Part shown: positions 1-5,815 of the stretch, piece by piece
Layout of the letters: every line of letters starts with the position of its first letter
Position numbering within the stretch: position 1 is the stretch's first letter
From: a bacterium
GTDB taxonomy: Bacteria; Desulfobacterota; Deferrisomatia; Deferrisomatales; BM512
Reading direction: 5' to 3'
NCBI GenBank assembly: GCA_009724975.1
Contig: SRXB01000129.1
Location: 1-6,163, forward strand
Length of the DNA stretch: 6,163 nucleotides
Made by a program: the position numbers and the translations under genes
The notes under the pieces: generated by a model
The model's input: the letters and a program-made list of their open reading frames with translations, nothing else
Database searches by the model: none
Told to the model about the DNA's origin: nothing

Positions 1-1
1 T

Positions 2-31
2 CCCAGCAGCGTAGAGCTGAAGTTTTACTGA
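2..31 (+). CDS. Possible C-terminal tail of an upstream plus-strand gene (partial)
   Basis: One plus-strand frame is open from the window edge to a TGA at 29-31 and would encode PSSVELKFY at the C-terminus. Its codons (AGC, GAG, CTG, AAG, TAC) suit the GC-rich genes nearby. The strong plus-strand terminator 22 nt further on would be explained by a gene ending here. A second frame is open to a TGA at 43-45, but it uses AGA, TTA and AGT codons that look less typical. Nine residues cannot identify a product. This entry rests on codon style and the terminator, and the stretch could be non-coding. Confidence 0.25.
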   Translation, partial: PSSVELKFY

Positions 32-53
32 TTTTAAGTGCGTGAAATGCCCA

Positions 54-88
54 AAGAGGGGCGGCCTAAAGGCCGCCCCTTTTATTTT
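54..88. terminator. Rho-independent terminator hairpin, strongest on the plus strand, possibly bidirectional
   Basis: GGGGCGGCC (58-66) and GGCCGCCCC (71-79) form a perfect 9-bp stem around a TAAA loop. The stem can be extended outward to 54/83 through A-T pairs and one G-T pair. On the plus strand the stem runs into TTTTATTTT (80-88), a good U-tract, so it should stop transcription arriving from the left. On the minus strand the hairpin begins immediately after the radical SAM stop codon (82-84, which overlaps the outer stem). Its tail there is only TCTTT, so termination of the HD/radical SAM transcript is plausible but weaker. Confidence 0.85.
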
Positions 89-1347
89 GCCCGCGAAAGC
101 GACTTCAGCCGCTGTATTTCGCTTTTCGGAAGGTGGCCGAACCGTTCGCAATAAAGGCTGTTGTTGGTGAAGAGAGGGTCGAGATTCTCGGGCAAAAGGC
201 CAAGGTCTTTTAGCCTTTCAAAATCCGGCGTCGAGGGGATGGGCGAATATTCGGCGAGGTGAGGGCGCACCCCCAGGGACTTCACCCACCTTATCGAATC
301 CTCTATTTCGGCAATAGATTGCCCGGGAAGCCCCATAAGGAGGTAAACCCCAACGTTTTCCATCCTTACTCCGGCTTTTTTTAGATTTTTTACGGCTTTT
401 TCGAGGTCCGTGGCGCTGACCTTGCCTCCGGTGGCCTTCTGGCGGCCCTCGTCAACGGTTTCAAGGCTTAGACGTATGGTTTTGAAGGAGTTTTCGGCAA
501 AGACGGCGGCTATTTTCTCGTCCACGAGCTTTGCATGAAGGCCGTTGGGGGTGTGGAAGGAGAGCCCGAGGCCTTTCACCTCCTCCATGAGCGGCAAAAA
601 GCGGTTTTCGGCGTCCACCAAAAGCGCGTCGTCGTAAAAGGCCGCCTCCTTGACCCCAAGGGCGGCAAGGGCTTTGAGCTCGGCGGCGCAATCTTCGGCG
701 GAGTAGGGGTAAAAGGGGCCCGAGACGAGCCTTGAGGCGCAATAGGTGCAGGAGTAGGGGCATCCCCGGGCGGTTCGGACCGCCGAAAAGGGCGAATTGT
801 CGTGCAGGCCGAGGTCGTACCACCTCTTTTTCTCCGTCAGCGGCCCCTTTGGCACTCCCAAAAGTCCGGCAAGGGTGTCCGAAACCACCGAAAGCGGGCC
901 GGAAAGGGTGAAATCGGCCCCAGAATTGGCTCTGGCGTGGCCTGGCCAGAGGGTGGGGTAGACTCCGCCGAGAATTACGGGCGTCTTGGGAGAGAGGCGC
1001 TTTAGGGTGCGTATGGCGAACTCGGCCCCCGGGTACCAGTAGGAGAGGGCGGAGGTGACGAGGGCGGCGTCGAAGGGTCCGGCGGCCCTGATTCTTCGCT
1101 CGAACTCCTCGGGCGAGATTCCGTAGAGGGAGAAATTTTCCGGCGCGCCTTCTGGCAGGCGCAGGGGGAGGTTTTTCCTGCGGGTGAATTTCCCCGGTGC
1201 GGGGAAGGGAGAGAGGGCGTCGATGAGGGTGAACTCTGCGCCGCGCTCGAAAAGCCACTCGGCCAGCCGGTAAAGGCCGAGCGGCCTTAGCCAGAAATTG
1301 TAGGCCGCTACGTCGGCGATCCAGGGGTTTACCAGCAAAAAGCGCAT
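82..1347 (-). CDS. B12-binding-type radical SAM protein, function unknown
   Basis: This 421-residue protein has a COG1032-type architecture. Residues 1 to about 165 resemble a cobalamin-binding-type Rossmann domain (start MRFLLVNPW; VILGGVYPTLWP near 124-135). I see no DxHxxG cobalamin-ligand motif, so cofactor binding is uncertain and any B12 would not be held through a protein histidine. The radical SAM core starts near 188. Cys196, Cys200 and Cys203 form the CxxxCxxC [4Fe-4S] site in RGCPYSCTYC, followed by YDDALL (238-243), LSLET (293-297) and LLMGLPGQ (336-343), which match core-barrel strands of the family. Such proteins cleave SAM to a 5'-deoxyadenosyl radical for methylation or rearrangement, but the substrate cannot be read from sequence. 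The start is the ATG 10 nt after the HD-gene stop. It has little Shine-Dalgarno complementarity, so translation may be coupled to that gene. The protein is probably cytosolic, with no signal peptide or membrane segment. Confidence 0.88.
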   Translation of the reverse strand: MRFLLVNPWIADVAAYNFWLRPLGLYRLAEWLFERGAEFTLIDALSPFPAPGKFTRRKNLPLRLPEGAPENFSLYGISPEEFERRIRAAGPFDAALVTSALSYWYPGAEFAIRTLKRLSPKTPVILGGVYPTLWPGHARANSGADFTLSGPLSVVSDTLAGLLGVPKGPLTEKKRWYDLGLHDNSPFSAVRTARGCPYSCTYCASRLVSGPFYPYSAEDCAAELKALAALGVKEAAFYDDALLVDAENRFLPLMEEVKGLGLSFHTPNGLHAKLVDEKIAAVFAENSFKTIRLSLETVDEGRQKATGGKVSATDLEKAVKNLKKAGVRMENVGVYLLMGLPGQSIAEIEDSIRWVKSLGVRPHLAEYSPIPSTPDFERLKDLGLLPENLDPLFTNNSLYCERFGHLPKSEIQRLKSLSRAK

Positions 1348-1357
1348 GGCGCGTCGG

Positions 1358-1933
1358 TCAGACCTTCCCGCCTTTTGACCACCAGTCGGAGGATTTGTCG
1401 AACCACCAGGCCGACGAATCGCCGGCCAGTATCGCTTCGCCTATGCTTTTTGCCTCTTTTGTCTTGAGCCTTTGGGTGGTGAAGGGAATCCATTCGGAGG
1501 CGTTTTTGTTGCCCACGTCGAGGTGTTCCTTTAGCTGGAGGAGCATTTCTAGGTTGTCGGCGTCCTTGGCTATTATCGCCTCAAGGGTCTTTTGCTCCCG
1601 AAATTCGCGCAAAAGCTCCAGCATCTCGCCTCCGAAGGGTATGTTTTCGGCCATGTCGGCTGCTGCTGCGGCCTCGTCGGCCTTCACGTATTTCTGGTTC
1701 ATGTAGTTCAGGTCGCCGGTGCGGGCCTCGGGCAGGTCGTGAAAGAGCGCCATGCGCAGGACCTTGTCGCTGTCTGCGCCCTCCACCAGCCGCGCAAGGG
1801 TGTAGGCTATGGCGGCGGCGCGGAAGATGTGCTCGGCCACCGATTCGGAGCCGGAGCCCAGAAACTGCCAGCCCGTGCGGGGTGTGCGCTTTAGCATCCC
1901 CACCTCGAAAAAGAAATTAGCGATATTTTTCAC
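1358..1933 (-). CDS. HD-domain phosphohydrolase (YfbR/HDDC2-like, possible 5'-deoxynucleotidase)
   Basis: This 191-residue protein belongs to the COG1896 HD-domain hydrolases. The metal site is visible: His35 in SVAEH, His65-Asp66 in ALFHDLPEARTGDL (62-75), and Asp124 or Asp126 in AKDADNLEML. Family members such as YfbR and human HDDC2 are roughly this size and remove phosphate from deoxynucleoside 5'-monophosphates. That activity is inferred here, as the substrate is not shown. The start is GTG (1931-1933) with GGAG (plus-strand CTCC, 1944-1947) 10 nt upstream. The next in-frame ATG, at codon 13, would delete part of the N-terminal helix that precedes the family's RTGW-type segment. The C-terminus is rich in Trp and Lys (SAWWFDKSSDWW). 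It lies 10 nt upstream of the radical SAM gene, so the two are probably cotranscribed. I found no clear minus-strand promoter in the divergent region. Confidence 0.88.
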   Translation of the reverse strand: MKNIANFFFEVGMLKRTPRTGWQFLGSGSESVAEHIFRAAAIAYTLARLVEGADSDKVLRMALFHDLPEARTGDLNYMNQKYVKADEAAAAADMAENIPFGGEMLELLREFREQKTLEAIIAKDADNLEMLLQLKEHLDVGNKNASEWIPFTTQRLKTKEAKSIGEAILAGDSSAWWFDKSSDWWSKGGKV

Positions 1934-1945
1934 TTTTCGTAAACT

Positions 1946-1969
1946 CCGTTAATCATTGGGAATTGACGG
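1946..1969. repeat. Imperfect inverted repeat over the -35 element, possible operator
   Basis: CCGTTAAT (1946-1953) and ATTGACGG (1962-1969) are inverted copies differing at one position, separated by 8 nt. The right half covers the -35 hexamer of the kinase promoter. The left half lies in the leader of the divergent HD gene and overlaps its Shine-Dalgarno. The position suits a dimeric regulator acting on both genes, but the half-sites are short and could arise by chance. Confidence 0.3.
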
Positions 1970-1991
1970 GTGGGCCCGGCTGGCATAAAAT
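1963..1991 (+). promoter_or_regulatory. Sigma70-type promoter for the GAF sensor kinase
   Basis: TTGACG (1963-1968, 5 of 6 consensus bases) and TAAAAT (1986-1991, 5 of 6) are separated by exactly 17 nt. Transcription would begin near 1998, giving a leader of about 20 nt before the ATG at 2018. The promoter lies in the short divergent region between the HD hydrolase and the kinase. It also argues against a GTG start at 1970, which would lie upstream of the transcript start. Confidence 0.7.
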
Positions 1992-2005
1992 TAAAAAGTA
2001 ACCTC

Positions 2006-2011
2006 AAGGAG
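2006..2011 (+). promoter_or_regulatory. Shine-Dalgarno site that sets the kinase start
   Basis: AAGGAG lies 6 nt upstream of the ATG at 2018. The in-frame GTG at 1970 sits between the promoter hexamers and has no comparable site, so the ATG is preferred. Confidence 0.8.
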
Positions 2012-2017
2012 CCGCCA

Positions 2018-3736
2018 ATGGGTTTGACTCGCGCAACTCTTGGAGACCTTCTTTCCGGCCAGCAAAAGTGCGATGTTTCCTCCGCGCTTGAGACGATTAT
2101 GTCCGCCGTCGGCGGCGTAGTCGAGATAAATCCCGACCAGAGCCTTAAACAGATAATGCAAGACGCCGCGGAGGTCATAGTGGATTTCCTCGGCGGGCAG
2201 GCTGTTGTCTTCCGCTTCCGCGAATCCTCCACCGGCCGCCTTTTCACCCTCGCCTCCTACAGAATGCCCGAAGATCCCTCGCCAGCGGCCCTTGCCCTTG
2301 AAGACTCGGTGGCCGCCGAGGTGATGGATTCTGGCGACCCTAAATTCCTCGCTGGGGTTGAGGTGAGCGGTTTTCGCTCGATGCTGGCGCTCCCGATAGC
2401 GGTTAAAAACCTCGCCGAGGGGGAGAGCGCGGTGCGCGGCGCAATCCTTTTATACCTCACCCGCCCCTCAATGACCAAGACAGAGATTTTGGTGGCGCAG
2501 GCGCTGGCCTCCAAGGTTGGCCATGTGCTGGCGAGGCGCAGGATTCTTGAGATGAAGCGCCTTTCCCGCAAGAAGGAGTGGATTGTAGAGAAGGTCTTCG
2601 CAAAGGTCTCGCTGGAGAAGGGGCTGAAGATGAAGGACCTTTTCCGCATGATGGTGGAAGAGCTGGCCGATATGATAAAAATCCAGAGCTGCTCCTTTTT
2701 CGCCGTTTCGGAGGACGGGCGCGAGGTGGTTCTGGAGAGCGGCTGGCCCGAGTCCGGCGGCTACCACAGCGTCGGCGGGGTATTTTCGCTGGATGAGCAC
2801 TCCCACCTGGCCGCGGCGGTCCGCCAGGACCAGCCGATAGGCGATTTCCCCTCCGAGCGCATCTACCACAGCTATATCCTCATCAAAGACCCCATACAAA
2901 GCAGGCTAACGACCCAAAACCTAAAAGCCTTCGCCGCCTCACACGGCATAAGGTCGATTCTTTACGTGCCGCTTCGCATAGGCGAAGAGGTCCGTTACCT
3001 GCTCGTCTTCGACGCGCTGGAACGCAAGCCTTATTTCTCGGGTGAGGATATCGAGCTGTTGATCTTTTTCGGCAAGGAGCTGACGCAGGCCCTTGAGATA
3101 GAGCGGCTGGACGACATCCTCCACGACTTCAAAAACCCCGCAATCGCATTAGCGGGGTTCGCGCGCAGGATCAAAAAGCTTGTGGATTCCGGCGAGGCGA
3201 GCCGCGAGAAGCTCTCGGAATACGCCGAGATAGTCATGAGCGAGGCCACCCGCCTTCAGGAGCTTGCGATGAGCGTCTTTCCGACGCGGGGGGGCGAAAG
3301 GATAGACCTTAGCGCGCTTGCGGCGGAGCGTTTTCGCATAAACAGGGAGGCGCTCCGCGAGATAGGAAGGGCCGGCGTTGCTTTGCGCGAGGATTTCCCG
3401 CCGGAAAAGCTGGTCGTCACCGGCTCGCGGCTCGCGCTGGAGAGGGTTTTGGACAACCTGCTCAACAACGCGGCGAAGGCTCTTTCCAAAAACGGCGGCG
3501 AGCTTGCGATAAGGTGCAGCGGCGACGATATCATGGCCCTGGTTGAGATAACCAATAGCGGAAGGATGTCCGAGGAGGTCCTGAGGCGGATTTTGATGGA
3601 CGAGATAGGGGGGCGGGGCCTTGGCATAGTGCGCCGCCTCGCGGCGGGAATGGGGGGAAGCCTTTCAGTCTCCATGGGCGAGGATTCGACTACCTTCAGC
3701 GTTACCCTGCCGAGGTTTTTCGAGGAGGAGGGCTGA
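2018..3736 (+). CDS. Soluble sensor histidine kinase with two GAF domains
   Basis: This 572-residue protein starts at an ATG with AAGGAG 6 nt upstream. An in-frame GTG at 1970 would add 16 residues but lies within the promoter. Residues about 25-170 and 205-360 look like two GAF sensory domains joined by a basic helical linker (about 170-205). The ligand is unknown. The H-box follows, with His369 as the likely phospho-acceptor in LHDFKNPAIALAGF. The ATPase domain shows an N-box (LDNLLNNAAKAL, Asn480 and Asn484) and a G2 box (GGRGLGIV, 531-538). The G1 box is degenerate: ITNSGRM (511-517) replaces the usual DxGxG, and the G1-to-G2 span is short, with no obvious F-box. No membrane segment or signal peptide is seen, so it should sense a cytoplasmic signal. 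It has no receiver domain and no adjacent response regulator. It is transcribed alone from its own promoter and ends 5 nt from the convergent pyrD. Confidence 0.9.
   Translation: MGLTRATLGDLLSGQQKCDVSSALETIMSAVGGVVEINPDQSLKQIMQDAAEVIVDFLGGQAVVFRFRESSTGRLFTLASYRMPEDPSPAALALEDSVAAEVMDSGDPKFLAGVEVSGFRSMLALPIAVKNLAEGESAVRGAILLYLTRPSMTKTEILVAQALASKVGHVLARRRILEMKRLSRKKEWIVEKVFAKVSLEKGLKMKDLFRMMVEELADMIKIQSCSFFAVSEDGREVVLESGWPESGGYHSVGGVFSLDEHSHLAAAVRQDQPIGDFPSERIYHSYILIKDPIQSRLTTQNLKAFAASHGIRSILYVPLRIGEEVRYLLVFDALERKPYFSGEDIELLIFFGKELTQALEIERLDDILHDFKNPAIALAGFARRIKKLVDSGEASREKLSEYAEIVMSEATRLQELAMSVFPTRGGERIDLSALAAERFRINREALREIGRAGVALREDFPPEKLVVTGSRLALERVLDNLLNNAAKALSKNGGELAIRCSGDDIMALVEITNSGRMSEEVLRRILMDEIGGRGLGIVRRLAAGMGGSLSVSMGEDSTTFSVTLPRFFEEEG
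3134..3159 (+). repeat. Perfect inverted repeat inside the kinase H-box region
   Basis: AACCCCGC (3134-3141) and GCGGGGTT (3152-3159) are perfect 8-bp complements around a 10-nt loop. The loop can add three A-T pairs (AAT 3142-3144 with ATT 3148-3150) beside a bulged A. The repeat covers codons 373-381 (NPAIALAGF), just after the phospho-acceptor His. There is no U-tract, so it is not a typical terminator. It may be chance within GC-rich coding DNA. Confidence 0.45.
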
Positions 3737-3741
3737 GTATA

Positions 3742-4665
3742 TCAGACCTTGAAGGTTCCTATGAATTCCGAGAGGCTTTCGCAGCCCTGCGCGCCGAGGT
3801 AATTCTCCATCTCGGCGAGGACCGCGCTGGCTGTGACCGGGCTGACGAAGTTTGCGGTCCCGATCTGCACGGCCTTTGCCCCGAGGCATAAAAATTCAAG
3901 TGCGTCCCTGCCGTTCATTATCCCGCCAAGGCCTATTACGGGCAATTTCACCGCGTTCAGCGTTTCCCACACCATTTTGAGCGCCACCGGTTTTATCGCG
4001 GGGCCGGAGAGCCCTCCGGTGACGTTGCCGAGCGCCGGTTTCCGGCGGTCCAGATCCACGGCCATGCCGGTGAGGGTGTTAATTAGGGATATTGCGTCGG
4101 CTCCGGCGGTTTCCACCGCCCTAGCCATCACCTTTATGTCGGTGACGTTGGGGGATAGCTTGACTATGAGGGGGAGGGCTGTGTTTTTGCGCGCCTCGCC
4201 CACGACTTCGCCAGCCAGGACGGGGTCGGTGCCGAAAGCGATGCCGCCAGCCTTTACGTTTGGGCATGAGATGTTCATCTCAAGGGCGTGCACCCCTTCG
4301 ATTTCGGAGAGTTTTTTAGCGCAAAGGCCGTATTCCTCGACGGTGTTGCCGAAAAAATTCGCGATTACCTTCGTTTCGCCCAGGTTTCGCAAAAACCCCA
4401 TCTTTTCGGCGGCGAAGACCTCTATCCCGACGTTTTCCAGCCCTATGGCGTTTAGCATTCCGGCGGGGGTCTCCACGATGCGGGGCATCGGGTTGCCTAC
4501 CTTGGGGTTGAGGGAGAGGCCCTTGACCGAAATGGCCCCGTAGGCGGAGACGTCGGCGAAGCGGCTGAATTCCGGGCCGTAGCCGTAGGTTCCGGAGGCC
4601 GCTATGAGCGGGTTTTTGAGTTCCAGCGCCCCGATGCGGGTTGAAAGGTCCACCATCGCGCCCAT
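3742..4665 (-). CDS. pyrD: Dihydroorotate dehydrogenase, class 1B-like catalytic subunit
   Basis: This protein oxidises dihydroorotate to orotate with FMN, the fourth step of pyrimidine synthesis, in the cytosol. At 307 residues it has the usual length for class 1. Visible signatures are the N-terminal IAASGTYGYG (21-30), Lys48 in SVKG, GNPMPRIVETPAGMLNAIGL (57-76), NISCPN with Cys134 as the probable catalytic base, IVKLSPNVTD (167-176) and the FMN-phosphate region GLGGIMNGRDA (245-255). Catalytic Cys rather than Ser excludes class 2, and the NISCPNVKAGGIAFGTD pattern points to class 1B (PyrDB). Class 1B enzymes normally pair with the Fe-S/FAD subunit PyrK, often adjacent, but neither neighbour here is PyrK. 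The start is the ATG one base after the regulator's stop, with weak GGTGA upstream. A second ATG three codons in is possible. It is the last gene of the kor operon. Confidence 0.95.
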   Translation of the reverse strand: MGAMVDLSTRIGALELKNPLIAASGTYGYGPEFSRFADVSAYGAISVKGLSLNPKVGNPMPRIVETPAGMLNAIGLENVGIEVFAAEKMGFLRNLGETKVIANFFGNTVEEYGLCAKKLSEIEGVHALEMNISCPNVKAGGIAFGTDPVLAGEVVGEARKNTALPLIVKLSPNVTDIKVMARAVETAGADAISLINTLTGMAVDLDRRKPALGNVTGGLSGPAIKPVALKMVWETLNAVKLPVIGLGGIMNGRDALEFLCLGAKAVQIGTANFVSPVTASAVLAEMENYLGAQGCESLSEFIGTFKV

Positions 4666-4666
4666 C

Positions 4667-5251
4667 TCACTTCACCGGCGGCGACCAGATTACCGCCAGT
4701 ATCTGGGCCTTTTCGCCGTCGCGGCTGGATACGCGGTGGGGAATGCTGGAGGAGTACTGTATGGAGTCGCCCGGATTTAAAAGGTCCTGGTTCGCGCCCA
4801 GCGCCACCTCCACCTGGCCCGAGAGGACGTAGATGAACTCCTCTCCCTCGTGGGAGGAGAGTTTGCCGGATTTTACCGTGGGAGCTTCAAGGGTCACGAG
4901 GTAGGACTCCATGTGGCGGTCCTTCATGCCCTGGCCGAGCGATTCGTAGCTGTATCCGTAAGAGACGCCCTCTTTTGAGGCGAAGCGGCTTACGGGTCGG
5001 GATTCGTCTTTCCTCACAAGCGCGTAGCTCGCCGAGCCGTGGTCGCCCCAAAGTTCGCCTATGGAGACCTCAAGCGCCGTGGCTATCTTTCCCAGCGCGC
5101 CCAGCGGCGGGCTGAGGAGGTGGTTTTCTATCTGGTTTATCAGCGCCGAGGTGTAGCCTGTCTTTTCGGCCAGTTCCTGGAGGGTTACGCCTTTTTTCTC
5201 GCGGAGTTTTTTTATGCGCTCGCCGACGGTCAGGGCTTCGTTTTCCTTCAT
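4667..5251 (-). CDS. XRE-family transcriptional regulator with C-terminal cupin domain
   Basis: This 194-residue, two-domain DNA-binding regulator has an XRE/Cro-type helix-turn-helix over residues 9-63 (GERIKKLREKKGVTLQELAE, then TSALINQIEN). After a linker, a cupin barrel occupies about 110-190, with His134, Glu138 and His172 in SSHEGEEFIYVLSG and NPGDSIQYSSSIPHRV. One histidine of the classic HxH pair is absent (Gly136), so metal binding is uncertain. The cupin probably senses a small molecule. I chose the ATG at 5249-5251 because AAGGAG sits 6 nt upstream. An in-frame ATG at 5264-5266 would add five residues and overlap the korC stop as ATGA, but it has only a weak GAGAG upstream. Its position between korC and pyrD suggests it controls this operon, possibly including itself. 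The ligand and operator are unknown. Confidence 0.92.
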   Translation of the reverse strand: MKENEALTVGERIKKLREKKGVTLQELAEKTGYTSALINQIENHLLSPPLGALGKIATALEVSIGELWGDHGSASYALVRKDESRPVSRFASKEGVSYGYSYESLGQGMKDRHMESYLVTLEAPTVKSGKLSSHEGEEFIYVLSGQVEVALGANQDLLNPGDSIQYSSSIPHRVSSRDGEKAQILAVIWSPPVK

Positions 5252-5257
5252 CTTCCT

Positions 5258-5263
5258 CTCCTT
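5258..5263 (-). promoter_or_regulatory. Shine-Dalgarno site that sets the XRE-cupin start
   Basis: Read on the minus strand, AAGGAG begins on the last base of the korC TGA stop and lies 6 nt before the ATG at 5249-5251. It is followed by a second purine-rich AGGAAG. This favours the downstream start over the ATG at 5264-5266, and ribosomes ending korC would release next to it, which fits translational coupling. Confidence 0.65.
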
Positions 5264-5805
5264 CATCGCCCGATTCTCTCGGCGCCGGCCAAAATGGCCT
5301 TTTCGTTAAGGGGGATGAGCTTGTGCGCCTTTTGCGGAAGAACGTCGGCGAGGGAGGCGACAAGGTTTTCCACCTTGACCACTCCGGTAGCCGCCGCGTA
5401 GCCGCCCAGCGCTATCATGCTGGCGAGTTTGTCGTTGCCGAGCTCGGCGGCGATATCGTTGCAGGGGAGCCTTATCACCCTCACTCCGCTTTTTTCGAAT
5501 TTCTCCTCCGGGCAGACCGAGGAGTTTATCAGCACGAGCCCGCCTTCCTGCGTCAGCTGGCCGAATTTTACCAGCGAGGGCTCGTTCATCGCCACCACGC
5601 CGTTGGGGCGGGAGGTAACGGGGCTGCCCACCTCCCTGTCGGAGATGGTGACGGTGCAGTTGGCGGTGCCGCCGCGCATCTCTACGCCGTAGGAGGGGAA
5701 GAAGGTGACGTTGAGTTCCTGGCGTATCGCCGCGAAGGCCAGAAGGTTTCCGGCTACGATTATTCCCTGTCCGCCGAAGCCCGCGATTATCGAAGCGTAA
5801 TTCAT
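5263..5805 (-). CDS. korC: 2-oxoacid:acceptor (ferredoxin) oxidoreductase, gamma subunit
   Basis: This is the gamma subunit of a CoA-dependent 2-oxoacid:ferredoxin oxidoreductase, which decarboxylates a 2-oxoacid to acyl-CoA while reducing ferredoxin. At 180 residues it matches the family's usual size of about 180-190. Diagnostic segments are GFGGQG (9-14), PSYGVEMRGGTANC (37-50), GSPV (60-63) and AMNEPSL (72-78). These resemble KorC/VorC-type subunits more than the separate pyruvate PorC, but whether the substrate is 2-oxoglutarate, a branched-chain 2-oxoacid or another is not certain. The ATG start has a GGGGAG-type site immediately upstream and lies 10 nt after the korB stop. The next gene follows after 11 nt, or overlaps if its upstream ATG is used. 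It is cytosolic and expected to assemble with KorA and KorB. Confidence 0.93.
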   Translation of the reverse strand: MNYASIIAGFGGQGIIVAGNLLAFAAIRQELNVTFFPSYGVEMRGGTANCTVTISDREVGSPVTSRPNGVVAMNEPSLVKFGQLTQEGGLVLINSSVCPEEKFEKSGVRVIRLPCNDIAAELGNDKLASMIALGGYAAATGVVKVENLVASLADVLPQKAHKLIPLNEKAILAGAERIGR

Positions 5806-5815
5806 CTCTCTCCCC

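Noticed and set aside
461..1258. Long second minus-strand reading frame (265 codons) inside the radical SAM gene
   Set aside because: Its product is very rich in Arg and Pro with no recognisable motif. It is a shadow of the GC-rich radical SAM gene, which has clear CxxxCxxC and barrel motifs.
1970..2017. GTG start giving a kinase 16 residues longer
   Set aside because: It lies between the -35 and -10 elements and lacks a Shine-Dalgarno, whereas the ATG at 2018 has AAGGAG at ideal spacing.
1930..2247. Minus-strand 105-codon frame crossing the divergent promoter region
   Set aside because: It overlaps the start of the kinase gene and the promoter, has no family resemblance, and would end over the HD-gene start.
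2468..2899. Minus-strand 143-codon frame opposite the kinase GAF region
   Set aside because: It is entirely antisense to a well-supported gene and shows no motif.
3746..3756. Short palindrome ACCTT-G-AAGGT between the convergent genes, as a terminator
   Set aside because: The one-base loop cannot form without opening the stem, and no T-run follows on either strand.
3833..4543. 236-codon plus-strand frame opposite pyrD
   Set aside because: It is rich in Ser, Thr and Pro, with no domain and no Shine-Dalgarno I could see. It mirrors the codon bias of pyrD.
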